DNA from: Klebsiella pneumoniae
GTDB taxonomy: Bacteria > Pseudomonadota > Gammaproteobacteria > Pseudomonadales > UBA5518
Assembly: GCA_945862145.1 (NCBI GenBank)
Contig: CAMAXE010000021.1
Location: 1 to 64,000, forward strand
Direction of reading: 5' to 3'
Length of the DNA stretch: 64,000 nucleotides
Positions 1 to 8,125 of the stretch are shown piece after piece. The position numbers were made by a program, and so were the translations under genes. The notes under the pieces are model-generated. The model was not told the origin of the DNA. It worked only from the letters and a program-made list of their open reading frames with translations, and did not search any database. How positions within the stretch are numbered: the stretch's first letter is position 1; each line of letters opens with the position of its first letter.

Positions 1-12
1 CTACCCGTCCCC

Positions 13-100
13 GTAGGAGCGGGCCATGCCCGCGACCTCTTCTCGTAGGAGCGGGCCATGCCCGCGACCTCTTCTCGTAGGAGCGGGCCATGCCCGCGAC
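13..100. repeat. REP-type palindromic repeat, three tandem units
   Basis: Three copies of a 24-base element start at 13, 45 and 77, an exact 32-base period. Each begins GTAGGAGCGGGC, ends GCCCGCGAC and folds on itself around CCATG. The units are separated by the same 8-base spacer. The array sits just beyond the stop of the last gene of the minus-strand operon at 110. Related units reappear at 18768-19046. Elements with this core are common extragenic repeats in gamma-proteobacteria, where they lie 3' of operons and may stabilise transcripts; that role here is inferred. Confidence 0.85.
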
Positions 101-109
101 TGAAGCGCC

Positions 110-892
110 TCAGCGCCCCTTCCACTGCGGCTTGCGCTTCTCCGCAAAGGCGCGTGCGCCTTCCAGCTGGTCTTCGCTGGCGTAGAGCACATCCACGGTC
201 TTCAACTTACGCCGCGTAACGAGGTCGAAGGCCTGCTGCACGGGTAGATGCGCGGTTTCCCGCGCGATTTCCTTGATCGCGGCAAACACCAGCGGCGGGC
301 CGTCGGCGAGCATCTCGGCCAGTTCGCGCGCGCGCGCCATCAGGGCATCCGCCGGCACGATCTCATTCACCAGGCCCCACTGTTTTGCCTCGGTCGCATC
401 GAAGCGCCTGCCGGTGAACAGCATCTCCATGGCCACGTGGTAGGGGATGCGACGCGGCAGCTTGATGGTGGCGGCGTCTGCTACGGTGCCGGAGTTGATC
501 TCGGGCAGCGCGAAAGTCGCGTGTTCCGCGGCGAGGATGATGTCGCAGGAGATCATGATCTCGAAGCCGCCGCCGAAGGCGATGCCGTTCACGGCACAGA
601 TCACGGGCTTGTTCAGCCCCGGCAGTTCCTGCAGGCCGCCGAAGCCGCCCACGCCGTAGTCTGCGTCCGGTGGCTCGCCGTCTGCCGCGGCCTTGAGGTC
701 CCAGCCCGGGCAGAAAAACTTCTCACCGGCTGCTGTGAGGATCGCCACCCGCAGCGCCGGGTCGTCGCGGAAGCTCGCGAAAATCTCACCCATGATGCGG
801 CTGGTGGCCGCGTCGATGGCGTTTGCCTTCGGGCGGTCGATGGTCACTTCGAGCACGCGACCGCGGCGCTCGGTGCGAATTGCTGCGTTCAT
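110..892 (-). CDS. caiD: CaiD-like enoyl-CoA hydratase (crotonobetainyl-CoA hydratase type)
   Basis: This is a 260-residue crotonase-superfamily protein, the normal length. From memory it matches E. coli CaiD unusually closely, including RPKANAIDA near residue 21, GWDLKAAA near 63, AFGGGFE ending at Glu111, and the C-terminal AFAEKR-PxWKGR end. Glu111 and Glu131 (in FALPE) fall where the crotonase acid/base pair lies. CaiD hydrates crotonobetainyl-CoA to carnitinyl-CoA in the cytoplasm. The start ATG overlaps the stop of the upstream acyl-CoA synthetase (ATGA), so it is the last gene of the corrinoid/betaine operon. Carnitine-type chemistry is a good inference from family and context; a related enoyl-CoA substrate cannot be excluded. 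No caiC or caiB is visible here, so the CoA would have to come from the neighbouring ADP-forming synthetase. Confidence 0.85.
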   Translation of the reverse strand: MNAAIRTERRGRVLEVTIDRPKANAIDAATSRIMGEIFASFRDDPALRVAILTAAGEKFFCPGWDLKAAADGEPPDADYGVGGFGGLQELPGLNKPVICAVNGIAFGGGFEIMISCDIILAAEHATFALPEINSGTVADAATIKLPRRIPYHVAMEMLFTGRRFDATEAKQWGLVNEIVPADALMARARELAEMLADGPPLVFAAIKEIARETAHLPVQQAFDLVTRRKLKTVDVLYASEDQLEGARAFAEKRKPQWKGR

Positions 893-2934
893 GGGGTGCG
901 CATCCTGATCAGGGCATCGACGGCGACCGCGCCGTCAGGGAATACCAGCAGCGGGTTCACGTCGAGTTCCTCGACGAGTCCCTCGTTTTCGATGGCAAAC
1001 GCGGCGATGGACTCGATGGCGCCTATGACCGCGTCGCTGTCCCCGCTTTTCCCGCGGAAGCCCGTCACCAGTCGCCATACCTTGAGCGAGGCGAGCGCGG
1101 TCTCGATCTCCGCGCGCGTGGCGGGCAGCAAGAGTGTCACGGAATCCGCGAGCAATTCGGTGAGCACACCGCCCGCGCCGATCACCAGCGCACTGCCGAA
1201 CTGCGGGTCGCTGGTGATGCCAACGATGAGTTCGGCGACAGCGCCCTTGTGCATGCGCTCGACCAGCAGGCGGGGCGCGATTGCGGACAGGCGATCCGCG
1301 GCGGCCAAGACAGCCTCGGGTGTGCGGAGGTCTAATTCCACGCCCCCCAACTCGGTCTTGTGGGCCATGGTGGCGGAGGAGATCTTCAGCGTGACCGGGT
1401 AACCGATGCGCGCTGCCGCTGCTACCGCGCCTGCAGCATCGCACTCCACGCCGTCGGGAACCCTGAGCCCGTGGGCTTGCAGCAGTTGCTTGGATTCGTG
1501 CTCGCCCAGCGTGCGCAGTGCGCCACCGCGAATCCCGGCAGGCGCCAGCGCGTGCGGGGTCTCGGTCGCCTTCCAGCAGGCACCGATCTGCGCCGCGGCC
1601 TCGAAGGCGGTGAGTGCATCGTCCATGCCGATCATCGGCGCCACGCCGGCCTCGCCCAACTCGGCGGCAAGCTCGAGCGGCATGCCCTCGGGCAGCGAGC
1701 TCACCACCGCCGCGCGCATGCCGGTGCGGCGCGAGGCCTCGATCAGCGCGCGCGCCGTCGCCATCCAGGCGTCGGGCAACATGTGCGGGCTGGTGGGCGT
1801 GTCGAGGATCAGCATCGCGGTATCGAAATTCCCGCCCAGCACGGCGCTGAAGGTGGCGAGGAGTTTGTCGGGCTGGTTCCAGATGAAGGTGTGGTAGTCG
1901 AGCGGATTGTCGATGCGCACGAATTCGTTCAGCGTGGCAGCAACCCGTTCGCGCGTTTGCGGATCGAAGGGCGGGAAGTGCAGCCCGCGTCCGAGCGCGA
2001 GATCCGCCGCCAGTGCTGCCTCGCCGCCGGAGCAGCTCATCGAGACTAGCCTGCCGCCCGCGGTGGGGCCACCAAAATGCAGGAATTTGAGCGTCTCGAC
2101 GAAGGCGCTCACGGTGTCGACGCGGGCGATGCCGTGCCGCGCGAAGAAAGCCGAGTAGAGCGCATCACTGCCCGACAGCGACGAGGTGTGGCTCATCGTG
2201 ACGCGCGCCCCTTGCTCGGAGCGGCCGGTTTTGAGCGCCACCAGTGGCTTGCGCGCCGCGCGCGCCGCACGCGCAGCACGATCGAAAGCGGCCACGTCGG
2301 GCAGACCCTCGATGTGCAGACCGATCGCTGTGATGCGGGAATCTGCGGCCAGTGCTTCGACCATGCGCGCCATGTCGACATCGGCCTGGTTGCCGATGGC
2401 GCACACCAGCGCGAGCGGCAGGCCGCGGCGCGTCATGGTGAGGTTGCAGGCGATGTTGCCCGACTGCGTGACAATGGCAACACCGCGCTCGCAGGCGGCG
2501 ATGCCGTGCTCGTCAGGCCAGAGTGCCGCGCGGGAAAGGCCGTTCACGTAGCCGTAGCAGTTGGGTCCCACCAGTGGCATGCCAGCGGCGGCCGCCAGCA
2601 GTTCTTGCTGCAGCGCGGTGTCGCCGGTCTCGGCAAAGCCGGAAGCATAGATCACCGCGCCGCCGCAGCCCTTGGCACGCAGCGCGCGCACCACCTCAAC
2701 CGTGGGTTCGCGCTTCACCGCCACGAAGGCTGCATCGATGGGGCCGTCGATGTCATCCACGCTCGCTACGGTGGCGATGCCGCCCAGTTCCGGGCGCCGT
2801 GGGTTCACCGCGTACAGCCGTCCGGCAAAGCCGAACTCAAGGCAGCGTTTGATCGCGATGGCGCACTCACCGCCGCCGACGAAGGCGATGGAGGAGGGGT
2901 TCAGCAGGCGGTGGAGTTCGTTGTGCATCGACAT
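889..2934 (-). CDS. ADP-forming acyl-CoA synthetase (fused alpha and beta subunits)
   Basis: The product is about 681 residues. An N-terminal CoA-binding Rossmann domain (NPSSIAFVGG near residue 11, PRRPELGG near 45) is followed by succinyl-CoA-ligase-like domains. Next comes the phosphohistidine-loop region SHTSSLSGSD, which keeps the His of the NDP-forming ligase family, and a C-terminal ATP-grasp domain (GYPVTLKISS to DVNPLLVFPDGAVAVDA). Such enzymes join a carboxylate to CoA with ATP giving ADP, or run in reverse to make ATP. The start at 2934 was chosen because the longer frame upstream lies inside the preceding acyl-CoA dehydrogenase gene and is not family-like; it lies 16 bases after that gene's stop. 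It is the obvious CoA activator for the CaiD-like hydratase and the acyl-CoA dehydrogenase on either side. The carboxylate substrate is unknown; a betaine acid is inferred. Confidence 0.85.
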   Translation of the reverse strand: MSMHNELHRLLNPSSIAFVGGGECAIAIKRCLEFGFAGRLYAVNPRRPELGGIATVASVDDIDGPIDAAFVAVKREPTVEVVRALRAKGCGGAVIYASGFAETGDTALQQELLAAAAGMPLVGPNCYGYVNGLSRAALWPDEHGIAACERGVAIVTQSGNIACNLTMTRRGLPLALVCAIGNQADVDMARMVEALAADSRITAIGLHIEGLPDVAAFDRAARAARAARKPLVALKTGRSEQGARVTMSHTSSLSGSDALYSAFFARHGIARVDTVSAFVETLKFLHFGGPTAGGRLVSMSCSGGEAALAADLALGRGLHFPPFDPQTRERVAATLNEFVRIDNPLDYHTFIWNQPDKLLATFSAVLGGNFDTAMLILDTPTSPHMLPDAWMATARALIEASRRTGMRAAVVSSLPEGMPLELAAELGEAGVAPMIGMDDALTAFEAAAQIGACWKATETPHALAPAGIRGGALRTLGEHESKQLLQAHGLRVPDGVECDAAGAVAAAARIGYPVTLKISSATMAHKTELGGVELDLRTPEAVLAAADRLSAIAPRLLVERMHKGAVAELIVGITSDPQFGSALVIGAGGVLTELLADSVTLLLPATRAEIETALASLKVWRLVTGFRGKSGDSDAVIGAIESIAAFAIENEGLVEELDVNPLLVFPDGAVAVDALIRMRTP

Positions 2935-2950
2935 ACCCGCGCTGCGCCGC

Positions 2951-4120
2951 TCACCCGCCCAATGGCCGCAGCAGCGCACGGGAGATGATGTGGCGCTGGA
3001 TCTCGGAGGTGCCCTCCCAGATGCGCTCGACGCGCGCATCGCGCCAGATACGCTCCAGCGGCAGGTCGGACATGAGCCCCATGCCGCCGTGGATCTGGAT
3101 CGCCTCGTCGGCCACGAAGGCCAGCATCTCGGTGGCTTTCAACTTCGCCATCGCCATATCCATGTCGGTGACCGTGCCTTGGTCGAACTTCCACGCCGCC
3201 TCCAGCGTGAGAAGCTCGGCGGCCTTCAATTCAAGGGCCATGTCGGCGAGCTTGAAGGACACGCCCTGGAATTTGCCGATCTGCTGGCCGAACTGCTTGC
3301 GGTCCACGGCCCACTGCTTGGCGTGGCCCAGCGCGCGCTCGGCCCGGCCGAGGCAGGTGGCCGCCACCTGCAGGCGTGTGGCACCCAGCCATTCGTTGGC
3401 CACCTCGAAGCCGCGGTGCTCCTCGCCCAGGATCTGCGACTTGTGCACGCGGCAGTCGTTGAACTCGAGGATGGCGTTGGTGTAACCGCGGTGCGAGACG
3501 TTGCGGTAACCATCACGCACCGTGAAGCCGGGGGTGCCCTTGTCGATCAGGAACGCGGTGATAAGGCGCTTGCGGCCGTGGGACGTTTCCTCGTCGCCGG
3601 TGGCGGCGAAGAGCACAGTGAACCCCGCCTCGTCGGCGTGGCTGATGAAATGCTTGACTCCGTTGATGACGTAGTCATCGCCATCTCGCCGCGCGAAGGT
3701 CTTCATGCCGCGCAGATCGGAGCCCACGTCTGGCTCCGTCATGGCGAGGCAGTCGGCCAGTTCGCCGCGCACCGCGGGCAGCAGGTATTTCTCGCGCTGC
3801 TCGCCCCGGCAGGCCATCAGGATGTTCGAGGGGCGACCCACGCAGGTCCAGTGCAGCGCGTAGTTGGTGCGGCCAAGCTCTTTTTCGTAGAGCACCCAGG
3901 TGAGGGTGTCCAAGCCAGCACCGCCCACCTCGGCGGGCATGTTGGCCGCGTAGAGGCCGGCGGCGATGGCCTTGTGCTTCAGCGCATCGCGCAGCTCCGG
4001 GCGCAGCACGCCCGTGGTCTCAATCTCGGCCTCGTGCGGATAGAACTCGTTCACCACGAAATCATGCGTGGTCTTGATGATGAGGCGTTGTTCTTCGGAA
4101 AGCGCGAAATCCATGGGCAA
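2951..4120 (-). CDS. Acyl-CoA dehydrogenase
   Basis: This is a 389-residue FAD flavoprotein of normal family length. It carries the N-terminal helical domain (FALSEEQRLI), the FAD/substrate region CLAMTEPDVGSD near residue 145, RKQFGQQIGKFQG, and the C-terminal IHGGMGLMSDLPLERIWRD followed by WEGTSEIQ with the catalytic Glu in place. It would introduce a 2,3 double bond into an acyl-CoA, feeding the CaiD-like hydratase. It lies 8 bases after the cupin and 16 bases before the ADP-forming synthetase, so all belong to one operon. In carnitine metabolism CaiA plays the equivalent role on gamma-butyrobetainyl-CoA/crotonobetainyl-CoA; that assignment is inference from context. The electron acceptor (ETF) is not in the window. 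Confidence 0.92.
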   Translation of the reverse strand: MPMDFALSEEQRLIIKTTHDFVVNEFYPHEAEIETTGVLRPELRDALKHKAIAAGLYAANMPAEVGGAGLDTLTWVLYEKELGRTNYALHWTCVGRPSNILMACRGEQREKYLLPAVRGELADCLAMTEPDVGSDLRGMKTFARRDGDDYVINGVKHFISHADEAGFTVLFAATGDEETSHGRKRLITAFLIDKGTPGFTVRDGYRNVSHRGYTNAILEFNDCRVHKSQILGEEHRGFEVANEWLGATRLQVAATCLGRAERALGHAKQWAVDRKQFGQQIGKFQGVSFKLADMALELKAAELLTLEAAWKFDQGTVTDMDMAMAKLKATEMLAFVADEAIQIHGGMGLMSDLPLERIWRDARVERIWEGTSEIQRHIISRALLRPLGG

Positions 4121-4128
4121 GCCCTCGG

Positions 4129-4512
4129 TCAGAAGCGGTAGACCACCTGGTTGAAGTCCGACACGGCGAAGATATAGAGAATCTGTAGTTCTTCATCGTA
4201 GTCGTTGCGGATGCCGTGTTCGGCATCGCCCGGGATGTAAATTGCTGTGCCGGGCGCTATCGGATGCGGCACGCCATCGATGGTGACGATACCGCGGCCG
4301 GAGAGCGTGTAGTAGGTCTCGGGCTCGGAGTGGCGGTGGGGTTCCAGCGTCTCGCCGCAGCGCAGGGTGGCGATGCCGAGCGTGGTGTCGGTGCCGTCTT
4401 CGGGATTGCCAGCGAAGAGATCGCGCCAGCGCAGCGCACCCCGCTCGGCCTGCTGCGCGTCGGGCCATGCACCCCACTCTTGGTCTTCGAGTCTGCGTAC
4501 GATTGGCTTCAT
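4129..4512 (-). CDS. Small cupin-domain protein
   Basis: This is a 127-residue single-domain cupin. The first metal-binding motif reads HRHSEPETYYTLSGRG (two His and a Glu) and the second PGDAEHGIRN with the third His, so a metal site is complete. The ATG overlaps the stop of the hydantoinase-family gene (ATGA). Small cupins of this build include DMSP lyases of the DddQ/DddW type, ectoine synthases and various sugar or betaine-modifying enzymes. The tyrosine pair after the Glu resembles the DMSP lyase pattern, but the match is too general to assign. Its place inside a methylated-amine operon suggests action on a quaternary amine or its product. Confidence 0.8.
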   Translation of the reverse strand: MKPIVRRLEDQEWGAWPDAQQAERGALRWRDLFAGNPEDGTDTTLGIATLRCGETLEPHRHSEPETYYTLSGRGIVTIDGVPHPIAPGTAIYIPGDAEHGIRNDYDEELQILYIFAVSDFNQVVYRF

Positions 4513-6551
4513 CGCGCCGCCTCCCGCGGTTTCCCCGTGGCCTCGGCGCTCACGCGGGCTTCGAAGAATACACTGTTGTTGGCATCGTCTGTGGCGCTGG
4601 TGTCGTCGACCTGCAGCAGAACGCGGATCGCAGTTGCGCCGGCCTCGACGGCAAGTGAGGTGGCCTCGCGCGCGGCCACCTCGCGGGCGTGATCGAGTGC
4701 CTCGGGCAGTGCCGCAAAATCCTGGGGTCCTGCGGTGGTGAACACCCTGAACACGCCGCGCTGTGGCTGCGTGACGGTGAGGTGTACGCGCTGGCTCACC
4801 TCGCCCAGCACCGCGCCCACAGCATTGGCCACATCGCCATGCTGCGGCACCGCCAGATCCACGCCCAAGGCTCGCGAGACACCCGGGTACCAGCTTGCGG
4901 CGGGCGCGCCCACGGCAATCAGCGGCAGGTCACCGGCGAAGCGCAGGTCGAAAACAGGTGTGGGGGTTTCGTCGGGGCGGCGGCCTCGTTCGAGCACCAT
5001 GACCGTCAGCAGGCGAGCCACGCGCGCTGCATTTTGCTCGTTCATATGACCGGCGTCGTTCAGGCCTGCCTCGATAAGCTTGTGGCAGATGGCATCGACC
5101 ACCGCCTCGAAGACTTTTTGCGCGGGACCGGTGGCATCGCCCTCCGCCCAGCGACCGTAACCGTGCAGCTGGCGCATCTGCCGCGACCAAACCAAGGCGC
5201 CCTTCAGTGCTGCGTCATGGCTCCAGTGGTTCGACATGCCGAGTACGTGGGCTGCGTCTGTGGGCGTGAAGCCGCTGTAGATCGCGAGTCCCTTGCGCTC
5301 GAGCTTGGCGACGGCACGGGCGAGTGGGCGGTCGCTGACATTGGCGCGCTCGATGTCCACGGGGCCGGCGCAGAGCGCCTCCCAGGCGATCTCCTCGGTG
5401 GGTGAGAGCTGCGCGAGCAGTGCCTCGTCGGCTTGCAGCCGCAGGCCGAAACGCGTCTGGCTGGGGTGCGGGGATTCCTTGGTCTGGCGCTCGAGCACTT
5501 CGATGGTCGAGGGGTACTGGTGGCCGAGCAGGCTGAGCGGCACCACGCGACGCGGGCCGATCAGGATAGTGCCCGCGCCGCTGCCCTCGAAGCGCAGTTC
5601 GGAATCCCCTCCCAGGCCGATGGCGTAGACGCGCACGGCTTCGACCATCGGCCGCCAGCCGCCGATCATCGCGCCGTCGAAGGCAAGCGCCGGGCGACCG
5701 TCGCGCACGATGGCGATGTCGGTGGTGGTGCCGCCCATGTCGGCCACCACGCCGTCCCTGCGCCCGCTGAGGGCGCAGGCCCCGATCACGCTCGCGGCAG
5801 GGCCCGAGAGCACCGTGCCCACGGGACGCTGCAACGCGCTCGCCGCGCTGGTGAGCGAGCCATCACCCTTGACCATCATCAGCGGGGCGTCGATGCGAAA
5901 GCGTGCGAGCGTCGCTTCCACCGAGGCGATGAGCGTGGTGACATGCGAAATCATGCGCGCGTTGAGCGCCGCGGTGAGTGCGCGCCGTGGTGCGCCCAAA
6001 CTGGATGCGAGTTCGTGGCCACAGGTCACCGGGTGGTCGCAGAGTTCGCGCACCAGTGTGCGCAGCGCCAGTTCGTGGGCCGGGTTGCGCACGCCGAAGG
6101 TACCCGAGATCGCGAAGGCCGAGACCTTCGGCGCCTGACGCAGGATTGCCTCGCGGGCGGAATCAAGATCGACCCGGCAGCTCTCGCGACCGTCGGCCTC
6201 GTGACCGCCAGCGACCAGTACCACGCGCTCCAGGCCGAGCAGATCCGCCAGGCCGCTGTTCTTCACCTGCAGGGCGTCGTAGCCTGCGAGCAGCGCGCAC
6301 ACCGGAGAGCCCTTGCCCTCAACGACCGCATTGGTGGTGAGGGTGGTGGAGAGCGAGACGAGCACGATGTCGGCGCGCAGTTCCGGGGGCAACTTGGCGA
6401 TGGAGTTGCCGATGCCCTCGGCCAGATCGAAACGTGTCGTCAGGCTCTTGGCCGTAGCAACGACCCGGTCGTCGGCATTCAGCAACACCGCGTCCGTGAA
6501 GGTGCCCCCGGCATCGATACCTAGCCGCAGCCGGGCGGGCGCCACGCTCAC
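4509..6551 (-). CDS. Hydantoinase/oxoprolinase (HyuA-like) family protein
   Basis: The product is about 680 residues of the HyuA/5-oxoprolinase family, with an actin-like ATPase fold. The N-terminal phosphate loop is LRLGIDAGGTFTDA and the second is VADMGGTTTDIAIV near residue 275. The family uses ATP to open cyclic amides or, in acetone carboxylase relatives, to activate a substrate. No HyuB partner is nearby. I chose the GTG at 6551, which overlaps the MttB-like stop (GTGA) and follows the overlap pattern of this operon; the longer frame upstream is only the MttB gene read out of frame. A GTG at 6545 is an alternative. Genes of this family do occur beside MttB-type methyltransferases, but their role there is not established to my knowledge. 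Confidence 0.85.
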   Translation of the reverse strand: MSVAPARLRLGIDAGGTFTDAVLLNADDRVVATAKSLTTRFDLAEGIGNSIAKLPPELRADIVLVSLSTTLTTNAVVEGKGSPVCALLAGYDALQVKNSGLADLLGLERVVLVAGGHEADGRESCRVDLDSAREAILRQAPKVSAFAISGTFGVRNPAHELALRTLVRELCDHPVTCGHELASSLGAPRRALTAALNARMISHVTTLIASVEATLARFRIDAPLMMVKGDGSLTSAASALQRPVGTVLSGPAASVIGACALSGRRDGVVADMGGTTTDIAIVRDGRPALAFDGAMIGGWRPMVEAVRVYAIGLGGDSELRFEGSGAGTILIGPRRVVPLSLLGHQYPSTIEVLERQTKESPHPSQTRFGLRLQADEALLAQLSPTEEIAWEALCAGPVDIERANVSDRPLARAVAKLERKGLAIYSGFTPTDAAHVLGMSNHWSHDAALKGALVWSRQMRQLHGYGRWAEGDATGPAQKVFEAVVDAICHKLIEAGLNDAGHMNEQNAARVARLLTVMVLERGRRPDETPTPVFDLRFAGDLPLIAVGAPAASWYPGVSRALGVDLAVPQHGDVANAVGAVLGEVSQRVHLTVTQPQRGVFRVFTTAGPQDFAALPEALDHAREVAAREATSLAVEAGATAIRVLLQVDDTSATDDANNSVFFEARVSAEATGKPREAAR

Positions 6552-8125
6552 GAAAAAGCGTCGGGCATGGAGGCCTTGCGCCGCGCGATGTAGTCGTCCA
6601 GCGCTTCCTCGATGGCCACGTCGAGCGGCGGAGCCTCGTATTCGGCGAGCAGGCGCTTCCAGCGCGTGTTGGCGCGCTGGGCGATGTCGAGCGAGCCCTC
6701 GGCGAGCCATTGCTCGTAGCTGTTGTTGTCGGTGATAGGCGAACGGTAGAACGCGTTTTCGAAATTGGCCTGGGTATGCGTGCAGCCAAGGAAGTGCTTG
6801 CCGGGGCCGACCTCGCGGATCGCATCGATGGCCTGACCGTTCGCGGAGAGATCAACGCCCGCGAGCAGTGTGTGCATCATGCCCGCCTGATCCACGTCGA
6901 GGATGAATTTCTCGTAGCCCATCGCGAGGCCGCCTTCGAGCCAGCCGGCGGTGTGCAGCACGAAATTAACGCCGCCAAGGCAGGTGGGCAGCAGGGTGTT
7001 GGCGGATTCCGATGCCGCCTGGGCATCCGGGATTTTGGAGCCGCAGAGCCCGCCGCCGGAGCGGAAAGGCACGCCGAGGCGTCGGGCGAGCGCGGCCATC
7101 ACGTAGAGCACCAGCGCGGGCTCGGGGGTGCCGAAGGTGGGTGCGCCCGATTGCATCGACATGCTCGAGGCAAAGCTGCCCATCACCACCGGCGCACCGG
7201 GGTTCACCAGCTGCACGAAGGCCATCCCGGCCAGCGCCTCGGCGAGCGTCTGCGCGGCGGTGCCGGCCACAGTGACCGGGGACATGGCGCCCGAGAGGAT
7301 GAACGGTGTGATCAGCGTGGCCTGATTGGCGCGGGCGTAGACCTTGGCCGCGCCCAGCATGGTCTCATCGAAGGTGAGCGGCGAGTTGGCGTTGATCAGG
7401 TTGATCAGCACCGTGCGCGGCTTGTCGGTAAGCGGATCGATAAAATTGTCACCGAAGGCGATGCGCGCGAGTTCGATGCTGTCCTGGGCGCGCTCGGGAT
7501 GCGTGACCGATCCCATGAACGGCTTGTCGCTGTAGCGGATGTGCGCGTGCACCATGTCGAGGTGGCGCTTGTTCACGGGCAGGTCCACCGGCTCGCAGAC
7601 CGTGCCGCCGGAGTGGTGCAGGGCATTGCTCGAGTAGGCGAGCTTCACGAAATTGCGGAAGTCCTCGATGGTTGCGTAGCGGCGGCCGCGGTCGAGGTCG
7701 TGCGCGAAGGGCGAGCCATAGGCCGGTGCGAAGACGGTGTTGCGGCCGCCGATCTCGACGTTGCGCGCAGGATTGCGTGCGTGCTGCGTGAACTGCCGGG
7801 GCGCGGTGGCCTGCACGAGGGAGCGGCACATGCCGAGCGGGAAGCGCACGCGCTCGCCCTGCACGTCGGCTCCGGCCTGGCGCCAGAGTTCGAGGGCTTC
7901 GGCATCGTCGCGGAAGTCGATGCCGACTTCCTGCAAGATGGTGTCGGCGTTGTGCTCGATGGTCTCGAGGCCCTCGGCATCGAGCACCTCGTAGTAAGGG
8001 ACTTTGCGGGTGATGTAAGGCACGGACGATGCCGCGCTCGCCGCCCGTATGGCGCGCTTGGCATCGCGGCCGCCGCCCCGGCGCGAGCTCTGGCCTGATG
8101 CGGCGCTTTCCGGGTGATCGCTCAT
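6548..8125 (-). CDS. MttB-family methylamine:corrinoid methyltransferase (non-pyrrolysine)
   Basis: This is a 525-residue member of the trimethylamine methyltransferase superfamily, with the typical TIM-barrel segments SSNALHHSGGTVCEP, THPERAQDSIELA, LINANSPLTFD and SFASSMSMQSGAPTFGTPE. The frame is open throughout and has no in-frame amber codon where archaeal MttB has pyrrolysine, so it belongs with bacterial MtgB/MtcB/MtpB/MtyB relatives. Those move one methyl group from a quaternary amine to Co(I) of a partner corrinoid protein. The start ATG overlaps the RamA-like stop (ATGA). The first 30 or so residues are Arg/Ser/Ala-rich and probably disordered. Substrate is inferred from neighbours: glycine betaine, because of the dimethylglycine dehydrogenases, or carnitine/gamma-butyrobetaine, because of the CaiD-like module. 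Confidence 0.92.
   Translation of the reverse strand: MSDHPESAASGQSSRRGGGRDAKRAIRAASAASSVPYITRKVPYYEVLDAEGLETIEHNADTILQEVGIDFRDDAEALELWRQAGADVQGERVRFPLGMCRSLVQATAPRQFTQHARNPARNVEIGGRNTVFAPAYGSPFAHDLDRGRRYATIEDFRNFVKLAYSSNALHHSGGTVCEPVDLPVNKRHLDMVHAHIRYSDKPFMGSVTHPERAQDSIELARIAFGDNFIDPLTDKPRTVLINLINANSPLTFDETMLGAAKVYARANQATLITPFILSGAMSPVTVAGTAAQTLAEALAGMAFVQLVNPGAPVVMGSFASSMSMQSGAPTFGTPEPALVLYVMAALARRLGVPFRSGGGLCGSKIPDAQAASESANTLLPTCLGGVNFVLHTAGWLEGGLAMGYEKFILDVDQAGMMHTLLAGVDLSANGQAIDAIREVGPGKHFLGCTHTQANFENAFYRSPITDNNSYEQWLAEGSLDIAQRANTRWKRLLAEYEAPPLDVAIEEALDDYIARRKASMPDAFS

Noticed and set aside
6548-8125. Possible pyrrolysine codon in the MttB-like gene
   Set aside because: The frame is continuous with no in-frame TAG and shows full bacterial-type sequence, so pyrrolysine is not used.
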